Shown: in pieces, positions 38,351 through 48,450 of the stretch
Numbering within the stretch: the stretch's first letter is position 1
Layout: the number at the start of each line of letters is the position of its first letter
Source of the DNA: Neodontobutis hainanensis
Lineage: Eukaryota > Chordata > Actinopteri > Gobiiformes > Odontobutidae
Direction: 5' to 3'
Assembly (NCBI GenBank): GCA_024349245.1
Contig: JALDNG010000007.1
Location: 4,108,501-4,172,500 of the forward strand
Length of the DNA stretch: 64,000 nucleotides
The notes under the pieces: model-generated
What the model was told of the DNA's origin: nothing
The model's database searches: none
The model's input: the letters and a program-made list of their open reading frames with translations, nothing else
Made by a program: the position numbers and the translations under genes

Positions 38351-39689
38351 CATACACATTTCTCTAATCCACTTCAAAGGCACTTTATTTGTCCAGGAAA
38401 TAAGTGTGGCTCTGCTGATATGAGCCATAATGTGCAGCTTCAGTGAAGGATACCCTGCTGAGATGCATCCTGAGAGTGGGATGTCACCTCCAAAACTTCA
38501 GCATCGTGCCTTATACCCTACATACTCACACCCTGACATCCTCGTCACCCTTCCAAGGTCAGCGGGCTGTCTGTGGACCTGCTCCTGCGTCGCCACACGC
38601 ACCCACACGCCTCATAAACGCTTGGCGCTGAATGGAGCTGCTTTGTGTAAACAGGCAGTGCGCCGACGGAGCGGAACTGCGCCTATTTGTCACAAAGCCT
38701 CCTGATATCTCCATTGCTCCTCCAGTCGGACGGGTACAAATGGTGTTGCACAAACAAGGGACCGGCCAAGGGTCTGCACTTTCTGTTAGGGGAACCTAAT
38801 AAATAATACAAAGAACATGTGCAATGTAGCGTATCTGTCCAGGGTGACCTAAATTAATAAAATGCTACGGGCTTATCTTAGTTATGTTGGTTATTTTAAT
38901 CCCTAAATATTTTTATGAGTCATTCTGGAGACTGTAATACAGGTGCATGTCATTGGGTTTTTGACAAATGCTTCTTTTGCAGTTACCATCTTCACATTCA
39001 TTCAGTTTAGTAATGTTGTCATATAAAAATAATTGCTCCATTTTGAAACATTGCATTAGCATAAATCTAATAACTTATTAGAATTTTTGAATTTAAAAAT
39101 AATTCTATACATTTATTATTTGGATTACAGAGTTAGAGTGCTTTATTTAACTGCAGCCAAGACAACACTGAATACATTCATTATGTATTTATTTTAAATA
39201 ATTGTATCAGCAATTATACACAATGTTTGACTGAAACCTTAAACATTACTGTGATTCCTTTCTATGTTCCTGAGATATCATTCACAATGTCTATTGTTGT
39301 CATGTGTGTGAACAGGGAATCCCTCAGATCTAAGGCCAAACCTGTAGCTTTTAAAGTCTTTCAAAGAAACCTGCTTACACATCAGCTGGGTTATTTATGG
39401 ACAGAAATATCATTGGTGTGTGTTCAGCAAGTGTGATTGATGAAAGGACAGACATGGATCCAGAGGGACAGGAAGGGGGTCCTGCCTGGGGACACTGGAG
39501 TGTACTCTGTGTCTGTCATAACTGCAAACCCAATCCATCCCTCCAGTCTCTCACATTCCCACAGCACCACAGTCTATTTCCCAGTCTGTATCAGCTCACC
39601 TCTCTCTCATCTCCTAAAAAACAGGCATTGTTGTGTTGTATTAGTGGGGTCAGCTGTTCATATATATTTATCTCTGTTGTGCAAGTATT
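38351..39689. other. intergenic, no gene seen
   Basis: 38430-38760 is GC-richer with several overlapping short frames of no recognisable family. The rest is AT-rich. Confidence 0.5.
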
Positions 39690-39830
39690 TCACACATTCA
39701 ATTTTCAATTCAATTTGATTTAAAGAGAACCAATACCACAACAACAGTTAGCAATGGGGGAAAAAGAGACCTCAGTGAGAACCACAGAAGGTTTGTTCCA
39801 ATCCATGGTCAGGAAGACCTGTGCAAGAGA
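39690..39830 (+). mobile_element. degenerate retroelement fragment (tentative)
   Basis: ATTTTCAATTCAATTTGATT followed by ACCACAACAACAGTT and a purine-rich AAAAAGAGACCTC stretch resembles a common fish interspersed repeat whose intact form reads TTCAATTCAATTTTATTTAT. Diverged and uncertain. Confidence 0.35.
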
Positions 39831-39969
39831 TTTTTTCAGGACAGTTACACACAGAAAACGTCCCATATAGTCCATCTTACACACAAATACATTAAAAGAA
39901 TATAAGCCAAGACACACATGTGATGTATGCTTAAGTAGGCAACACCAAGTAAAAAGGGTAGTTGACAAA

Positions 39970-40015
39970 TTAGATGACAATTTACTATACTTCAGTAAAG
40001 TAAATTGTCATCTAA
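39970..40015. repeat. 17-bp perfect inverted repeat with 12-nt loop
   Basis: Left arm ttagatgacaatttact (39970-39986) and right arm 39999-40015 are exactly complementary, giving a strong hairpin on either strand. Confidence 0.95.
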
Positions 40016-40630
40016 AGTAACATTTTAATGCCAACAGAATCTTGTCTCTGTGGAAATATATTTAGTTTGGTATTATCTATACACAAATCTGTGAGTGGTG
40101 TGTGCTGTGATTGTGTACACAGCACATGATGACTCTGGGAAGAGGTGCTGAGGAGTTTCCTTTTTTTTTCCACTAGCTCCCCTCTCCTTCTCTTATCATA
40201 TGTCACTGGTACATAAAATTACGAAACACACCTGAACAATGCCTTGAAATTTGTAACAACTTCAATGAAATTATATACTGCTTCCTAGGAAGAACAGCTA
40301 ACGGTTCAACCGACTTTGGTGTTGGTTTTAAACTAATAATGGCTGCATGAGGACAATAAATGACAGAACAGTTCAATTAACATAACCACAGTTTGGAAAT
40401 CTAGGAATACACTGACTGTTTAATGTGAAAAAAGTGATCTTTATTCAATTTTTTATAGTATGTGTTCTTAGTTATTACTTTCACTGTTTCAGCAGATATC
40501 TTGGTTGTTAAAACTCAACTGTTTGCCCAGAGTTATCTTTGTTGCATCGGTGGTCCCTGTCTTATTGCCATGGTAACTCAATCAAAAACATTATAGACAA
40601 AAGGGGATCCTGTATATACCTGAATTTAAC
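40016..40630. other. intergenic, no gene seen
   Basis: AT-rich single-copy sequence without recognisable features. Confidence 0.55.
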
Positions 40631-41520
40631 GAAATGATTGTGTGACGGGCTGCACCCTTGTAGGTCTGTGTGATTGCGGCCTGTTTGCGCGTGTCTCTAA
40701 AGCGCTATTAATTAGCTGATAGTGTTCACACACACACACGCACACACGCACATACACACCTCTACTAATGTTTTGCTTTCTATTCAGAGTGCGGCCCAAG
40801 CCCTGCCTCCACCTCCATCGGTACGGGCTGTTCCTGTACAATAGCGTCTCACGCACTAAGCACACCTTACCATAGCGGCCAGAATCTGAAGGAGCCAGCC
40901 CAAGTAACCCGTCATTGTAGTTGTACAGCTCGGGCCTGTGCTGGAGATAGCACCATGGACAGCGCCTTAACCCCACTCACTCAGTGCTTGTGAAGGACAG
41001 CGCCATTAGCTTACACATCCTCTGTCTCTAAAGCCCACCGTCTCCTACTACTCCTCTTTAATGGCGACAATTAGAGGCAATATTTTCCAGCGGAGGCTGA
41101 CAGACGTTGCTTGTAAGTCTCTTTTCTGTGCGCGCGTGCCGCCACTCTCATTACACGCGCTGATTAAAGCGTAGATTAGCCAGCAGTGGCCCCATGCGCT
41201 TCTCACCACCAGCTCGCTCAATATCAATTAGAGGCTGCGCCAGAAGCAGCGTGTCCGCCGTGGTCCTGTCTTGGGCTCAGCCTTCTCACCACGCGCATCA
41301 AACCGGGAATAGGAGACTATCAGATGGGGTTCTCAACCCCAGGGAAGGGACACGGCGCCTCTGCTTTAGGCCAAATCACGTGTCACTAGTCAAGTCACAT
41401 CTGGCTGAAGCCCCAGCGCGCTATGCTTCACCACCATACAAGTTTAAATCAGAGGTTAAATCCAGCTCGTTAGGCCAGTCACTGCACGCGGCTCCATCCA
41501 ACAGTTCACTCAGGAAAGAG
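40631..41520. promoter_or_regulatory. GC-rich candidate regulatory block
   Basis: About 900 bp of clearly higher GC and CpG than the surrounding desert. It holds GCTATTAATTAGCTG (about 40705-40719), an interrupted (CA)n at 40727-40760, ATTAGAGGCAATATT and CGCTGATTAAAGCG. Open frames exist on both strands (116 codons minus, 109 codons plus) but match no family I know and overlap each other. Best read as a non-coding regulatory cluster; an unrecognised exon is possible. Confidence 0.35.
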
Positions 41521-43209
41521 TGAAGGTTAGTCGACATTAACCCGCGTCACTGCCGGTCCTTTCATTTTTCAACCTTTTTTGGGCCAAACGAAACCAAGCC
41601 GGTATGAAGGGAATGTTTAGGAGAGACTTGATTTTTTTTGTTGTATTTGCTTTGTCAATACACCGTTTTTAAAGATATAGAAAAAAAGCGCACAAAGCTT
41701 GTATCTTTGCTATTTATGTGATGTTGGCACACATTAATACCTTCAGGAAATCCTACATGTGCCCGTGCATGTAATACTACGACCCTTGAACTGAACACAT
41801 TATTGATGTTGTACAAATCATGGACTTAAGTGTCCTTTAGTGGCAGACATACACTGACAAAAGTAAACTTGCTCTTTAGTCTCATGAGCCGGCGCTAAAT
41901 TGAGTTCCCCTGGCCATTCTCCGCTGCTCACAAACAGACAGCCTGTCCAATTAAAAGTAGCCATCGATTATAGATAACTGCCTGTGGCGCACGAGGCAGA
42001 CGTTGCTGGTGCTGCGCCTCTGCCAATACAGGCCCGGCTAGCACGAGCTAACCAGAGCTGACATGAGCATATTAGATGTGAACTGGGTTAATTCACGCGC
42101 ATTTGGTCCCTGTGCTGGCTTCTACCTGCCCAGTTTAAATGCTCATCATCTAGGTGCTTCCAGATTGCTGCAGAAGACCTCAAGCCATTGATCAAAGAAG
42201 AAGGCTGATATTACAGTTATCTCAGTGCTTTCCTTCCCGAGAAGTCCGACCGGAGGGAAGGAGCACAACACAAGTATCTTATGGCTTACTGCATATAAGA
42301 TCCATAAAAGCCACATCACAAAGTTATAAGACAGCACAAATTCATCTGTAGGCAATTAGACATATATAGTGTGTTTTATTCATCATGATTGCGTTATGGT
42401 TTCAAAAAGGATACGCTATTTGTAAAGTACATGAAAAAGTAGCATTCGCCATTTAACACTCTGTAAAAAGTCCTAAATTGAAAAGCCACTGTCAAATGTA
42501 CGAGTTCACCATTGACGATTATGTTGCTTTGTGGTGGGGTCTTGTGGCGAGGCGATTGTTTTTGTGTTAAGTTTTGTATTCCATAGACCTATGGGCCACT
42601 GAAGTTTTGTCACTTCTAAGTATTTTAAAGGGACTCCAGAGCAGAAATAGTGCCTCACAGCATGCTGCTAAATAAAACCCGAGGATCACAGTTGGTTAAT
42701 AGTCTGTGAGGAGATGACACCACTAATTTGTGTGTGTGGAAATAGGCCCGTAGCTCATAGTTATCCCCTGTTATTGTGTGTGAAAGCCCCTGAACCTAAT
42801 TCCAATTGTTCCCTCGCCTATTTTCCACCGAGCTGCTTTTCCATTTACTCTGGGAAAACACGGTGGCAGGTTCATTTAAAAGCGCCTGCTCCACCCTACC
42901 CATAAGCGCTGCGGCCGAGGAGGAGCGCAAATTAAGAGCAGGGCCCGTTTCATCACGAGCCTAAACACAGGAGGTGGGACAGACACACGGCTTTACCTTA
43001 GCATATGCTAACCATTACAACGCGTGGTGATGGAACACAATGGGATCGTTGCTAATTGACGTAAAAGATGACAAAGCGTCTCAGAGTTAGTGAGGAAAGC
43101 GTTGCGTATTATGCCATATCAGCTCCGTAATGTGACTGATTAATGAAAGATCGGCCCCCACTCACTCATCTGATCCTGTGAAAAATGACTTTTGTGTTGT
43201 CATTCCGAC
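41521..43209. other. intergenic, several enhancer-like stretches
   Basis: 41880-42080 and 42600-43160 are GC-balanced, non-repetitive and rich in TAAT/ATTA cores (GCTAATTGACG at about 43051). No exon recognised. Confidence 0.45.
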
Positions 43210-43460
43210 AAGCCGGCAACCACGGCCGGAAAAGACTATTAGCCGGAATCATTATCAATAGCCATATTTTCAAACTCTATTATGGCAATCAGGCTTGAAT
43301 TTATTCAATAGATTTAGTTCATTTGGTAGTAATTGATAAATAATCAAAATTTATCAATGTACTTGCACACATTTCACTAACAATCAGGGAAAACTGGCCC
43401 ATTTACCAGCTGACTTGGTCCAAATTAGAGCTAAATTGATGATCAATTAATCTTGGGAGG
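43210..43460. promoter_or_regulatory. candidate enhancer / conserved non-coding block
   Basis: Dense homeodomain-type cores: TATTAGCCGG, GTAATTGATAAATAATC, TTGATGATCAATTAATC. Single-copy and non-coding. Conservation untested. Confidence 0.37.
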
Positions 43461-45053
43461 GTAGTGCTGTGTTCAGCCGGAAGCACCAGAAATGTGTGCA
43501 GTGGGAGGAGACGACCAATGTAAAAAGGATGGATGGGTGGCAAAGTGTGGCATTTGAAGCTGCACAACTAACAAGCGTGGTGCGTCTGTTTTTTGATATG
43601 AGAACACAACCTGCTTCATGCTATCCACGTGTGAGAGGGAATGCTGTGTGACTGGGCCCAGTCACAGAATGCAAGGTCAAACTGACCGATCGCATTTCTC
43701 TGTTGAGGCATTATGGTGCGTCACTGCGTCCACACCAAACACGGATGAAGCGCTTGGCGCGAGTGAATTACATTTTAGACTGCAAAATGTGGCGTAGCTG
43801 CAGTTGTATAATTTGTAGCACGTTTCTAAATTTAAGACATTTAAAGACTCTACTGACCCAAGTCTTTTCTTTTACCGAGAGCAGTATAAAACCTTTGTGT
43901 ATGAGACCAGGGATAAAAGTAACACTTACAGCATAACTCAGAAGGTATTAAAGCTAATTTGTTATAGCCATGTCTGTTGACAACAAACAGGACTCACTTG
44001 TTTTTCAGTCAGACAGTAACATGAGTTGAAAAAGGCTCATGAAATCCCCAAGAATCAAAAGGAAAAAGATTGAACAAGCTGAACCATTCTTAAGAAATCT
44101 ATTTATTCAAAAACTAGAATATTTACATGAGCGTCTAGTGTGCATGTGTGATCCCAGAGTCATCCATTGGAAAGTGTTTGATGAATAATTTTTAATTATC
44201 CACTGCATCAGTTTTATTTAGGCTAATCTTAGTCTTTTTCTACAAATCAAATCAAAACTACTAAACAGACATGTTCGCTCCTTTAAATATAGACATCACT
44301 CATGGGTCCGCTGTATATAACATGAAGTATAGCCTGGATGCTTCTGTCTGACTCATGTCTGTGCCATTCTGGGAAATGACAAACAGTAAAAATATTGTAT
44401 ATTCCCCTGGGTAGGATTGTAGGAACTGTTAAAACTGGCCCCTCATCATATAGGCAACAAAAAAATACCAATGAGTGATTGAGTCAAAATATAAAAAAAA
44501 AAATAAAAAAGAAAGAAAATTTACTGATAAAAAAGTTAATGTTACATCTTTAAACCCCTTGTAATAAAACTGTTCAGCCATGTGAACGTTAAATGGACAC
44601 ATAATGGACAACATCAATTAAAATGTAAAAATTTTATCAACATAATCAGAAGAAAGAGTCCCACATTTGCCTCTGCCTTCAATGAATACCTCTCAAATGG
44701 AGTTGAGTTACCATTTACTGTTGCAACTTTGTGATATAGAAACTGACTTGGGTCATATTTGCTTTGAGAAGTAAATACACATAGTTTTGGTGCCTTTTTG
44801 TTTTGACTGATATGAACAGTAACAACAGATTATCTATCAAATATTATCTATAATATATACACAATGTAAATCTGAAATCCGAAAACCTTTATTATTACAT
44901 TTTTTGGCATCTATTTTTTTCAGTTTTAGTTTTTAATAACATCAGCTTGTTCTCATCATGTTCATGTACTTGTAGACCCAAGTTTGATTCCTGCTTGTGT
45001 AATTTGCACAATGTCATACCCTTCTGTCACCCGGTTTCCTGTTGATACTGTCC

Positions 45054-45056
<3 letters not shown>
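43461..45056. other. intergenic, no gene seen
   Basis: AT-rich; A-rich run at about 44491-44519. No exon recognised. Confidence 0.55.

Positions 45057-45141
<85 letters not shown>
45057..45141. repeat. (AT)42 microsatellite
   Basis: 85 bases of uninterrupted AT dinucleotide, able to extrude a cruciform. Likely length-polymorphic. Confidence 0.97.
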
Positions 45142-45146
<5 letters not shown>

Positions 45147-48100
45147 ATGATACCCAGAGTCTAATGTGGTTTAAATAAAAAGTGATATCATTATTACAGA
45201 AATGGTGGCCTGAGCAGTGTGTCTGCGACTCACTGGCACCTGTAAAATAGCACTCATTACCTTCAATGATGCATTACAGCTTCCTAATGATAGAGCCACA
45301 TTAATGGGGCTAACTAATGAGCGAACTTAAGAAAGAACATATTCTAACAGCTGGAGCAGAACTAGAGGGAAAGTCAAGGTGTAAGACAGGAGAAGGGAGG
45401 TATGTTCACACAGGGAATATTTTTTAATATAATGACAAACAATGCCCATTTTCACATTTATTTGGGATTTTCTCAATCTACAGTGGGCATAAATAAGGCT
45501 AACAGTGCCTTCATCCATCTTGCCTTTGCTAGGGGGAGAGATAGAAATAGGAGCCTATACTGTCTTTTAATGGCTCTATGAAAGGCTGCTACCTTTGAGT
45601 CAATTAGGCGACTAATCACATGTTAAAGCAGCCTGCTCCACATACAGGGTTTTAGCTGATTAGACACTGTTTATTGTTTTCTGATGGGCAATGAGTGGCT
45701 AAAGTGGAATCGAATCACCTGCTCATAATCATTGTTTGTTAATAACTATAGAGAACTGTCCCTTTGTTATTAAAACCATTATTATTATTATAAAATAAAT
45801 CTAAATTATTATGTAACCACGCTCAATTGTGTTAACCAAGCAGAAAGTTTCCATAATATATATTTTACTATTTATAGGCAAAAGTAATTACTTTGCCTAT
45901 ACAAGACAAGACAACAGCATCATGCAATGTTATTTTCGCTAAATAAAAAATTATAGTATGTGTGGTTTGTATTTTTTATTCACAAAAAATGCTATACACT
46001 GTAACAGTGAGTAACCTCGAAGATGTTTCTTTGTTTAAAACTCGAGAGAAGGGCCACAACTTCATGTGCCTTAAATGAAATGTCTTTCTGAAGCAGATCC
46101 GCTAAGGCCACTGATATCACAGACACACGCGCAATGGGGCAGTGGGTAGACCAGTGCACCTTCTGTTCACCCTGTGATTTTCATTGGTATTTTAATAAGC
46201 CTATAGCACTAGCAGTGCACGCACGCGCATTCACGCTGCCACCACATGGCTGTGTCCGTGATGAACTCCTCTGTTGCCCCATTAAGGAAATGGCTCTTGT
46301 TTGCTTATTATTTTATTTGAGGCCGTAATTAGAGCGTTGCACAGCACATCACGCAGTGGCGAGGAGCGCACGCAGAGAAGACGACTAATCAGGCCGTGAG
46401 ATGCGCGCGCTGCAACAACGGGCAGCGGCTGGACGTGGACGTGAGAGCTTTGTGTGTGTGTGTGTGTGTGTGTGTGTCTCTTTGGCTCCTAAGACGCACA
46501 ATGCCTCCCAGGTCGCGTCTTCCTCGGGCTGCATCCTGTCATTGAGATATGTGCGGGTGAGCCTCTGCAAGTCCAAACCAAAGCAGTGAAATGCAGCCAG
46601 TAGTCCATGCTACAGTTTGTGCTGTAAAATAACTTATGTCAGCACGTGCCCCCATGTTGTCCCATTGTAACCTATTTGAAGGAGAGCCTTGTGAGCAATA
46701 TATTTAACGCAGTTTGATTACTAAAAAACCGCGAAGACGGTGGACACGGAATTCCTGATCTCTGAAATTGCTTTACAAAATTGCATTTGTTTTTGGTGCG
46801 CTTCCATTAAAAGTGTCTCCTCGCGTGTAAACAGGCGATGCGCTGCATTAACCCGAGAGGATTGTGCGAGAGCGATTTTACTGGGACAAGATTGATGTGG
46901 TCCAGTTAGGACGCTGAGTGAGACATAGACCATTTCGGTGGGATCCTCGTTTTACAGCAATAATGCAAAAGATGGGCAGCTGTAGGAATGCCTGCTCTCC
47001 TGCAAAAACACCACATCGCACTGGTCACACCGCTTCAGAACAGGCCTGTAGTCTTATTAGCCTTGTATGTTATTTACCATAGCCTTGCACAAACAACTTA
47101 CGGGTATTTTGGAATGACACCAATAATGACACTAGTATACATACCACCTTCCACCTATTGCAATAATCACCATCTGAATGCGCTTAGGGTTACTCGAGCC
47201 TCCTCAAACGCACATAACTCTGACTTTCCACAGCCTTTCTGCTCGAGTACAGCTGCTGATTATTTTGGACTTCGTCTCCTCTGACCATGACGCATCAGTC
47301 CGTCCTTCAGCCGTCTCCCTTCTTGTTTACTTAAAGACCCGTACAGACATAAAATTCTGGCATGGACGTTATCTCTGTGGGGCTGCACAGAGGCCCGTGG
47401 AGACGAGGAAGTGGTATATTGAAGCTCAGTCTGACATCTGGCAGCCGCCCGCAGCAAGCTCTGGACACGCTCAGATCAATGACTGTCCTGCTAATTGTAT
47501 AATAGACCTACTGATGGTGCGCTGCTGCAGGGGCACAATCGTTTAGCCGCACCACGTGTGATTTTGTTTGGACCTAACAGGACTAAATTTCTTTAATTGC
47601 GTGCGCACTGATGAAGTCGATGGCTGTTAAAGCGAGCGATCACTAACAGCGCTTTCACCTATCTGCACTCGTTTTTTATTTATTTCCCCTATTTGTCTCC
47701 ACAGATCATGGGGCAGTGGTCGCAGGTTGTATCCGTTTAGAGCATAGGGTTGGAACCTTTCTGAAACTCACGCTGCATGCCTGTCCCTGAACGCATCATG
47801 CAACACAAAATAGAGCGATAATGTGTATGTATGAAGAATAACCCTGCCATGTCCCCGCGGTAAACCACACTGTATAGATTTTTTTATAGTTTTAGAGTTG
47901 AAATAGAAATAGAAATAGAAATGCTAAATGACTTCCCAAAGAAAAATCTTTGTATGTTTACACGAAGGTGTACGTGCAAACAGCCTTGACATGACGAGAG
48001 ATTAAACAAACACATTAAACCCGGACTAATTTGAGCATGAAAAGATAATAAATCAGAGGATGGAATGGCACAGGTTTAAATTCAATTGCAGCGCTTGGTT

Positions 48101-48210
48101 CGTGCACGTGCTGGCGTATGCTCGCACTCAGAATTGCGAGAGAGCTCAGAGTCTGGAAGCCCGCGTGGAGGGAGGGGGGGCTCACGTCGCTGACATTTTT
48201 GAATCTGCAC
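45142..48210. promoter_or_regulatory. otp upstream flank, enhancer-like sequence
   Basis: Three kb upstream of otp with no gene. GC and CpG rise from about 46060 toward the promoter. 45190-45330 has ACCTTCAATGATGCATTAC and GGGGCTAACTAATGAG. A (TG)14 run lies at 46450-46477 and a (GAAATA) hexamer repeat at about 47900-47923. Which parts act on otp cannot be told from sequence alone. Confidence 0.4.
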
Positions 48211-48413
48211 TCGGATTGGCTCTTATTTGAGGAAGCGCAGGGCTCTTTGAACTAATAAGCGCCTCCCCACCGCTCTAAAGGACATTATAATGCAAGGGAC
48301 CCTCTTTTTAACCACAAACCGAATTTTCCTTCATTTAGACCATATATGCTTTGTAAATTGCTTCGAAGTTGTTGTAGTAGTTTTTGGAACGGTTCACCCT
48401 GGAGCGTTACGCC
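48211..48413 (+). promoter_or_regulatory. otp: otp core promoter and 5' UTR (putative)
   Basis: An inverted CCAAT box (ATTGG, 48215-48219) lies 67 bases before a TATAA (48286-48290), so transcription may start near 48315 and leave about 100 nt of 5' UTR. The spacing is reasonable, but the TATA-like site is weak. Confidence 0.45.
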
Positions 48414-48450
48414 ATGCTCTCTCATGCCGACCTCCTGGATGCTCGGCTCG
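48414..48450 (+). CDS. otp: otp coding exon 1
   Basis: 37 coding bases, 12 codons plus one base, [12 protein letters not shown]. Donor GTGAGT follows directly. The start is fixed by the conserved Otp N terminus. Confidence 0.95.

Noticed and set aside
47178..47546. 122-codon plus-strand frame upstream of otp
   Set aside because: No recognisable domain, overlaps other frames and lies in conserved-looking regulatory sequence.
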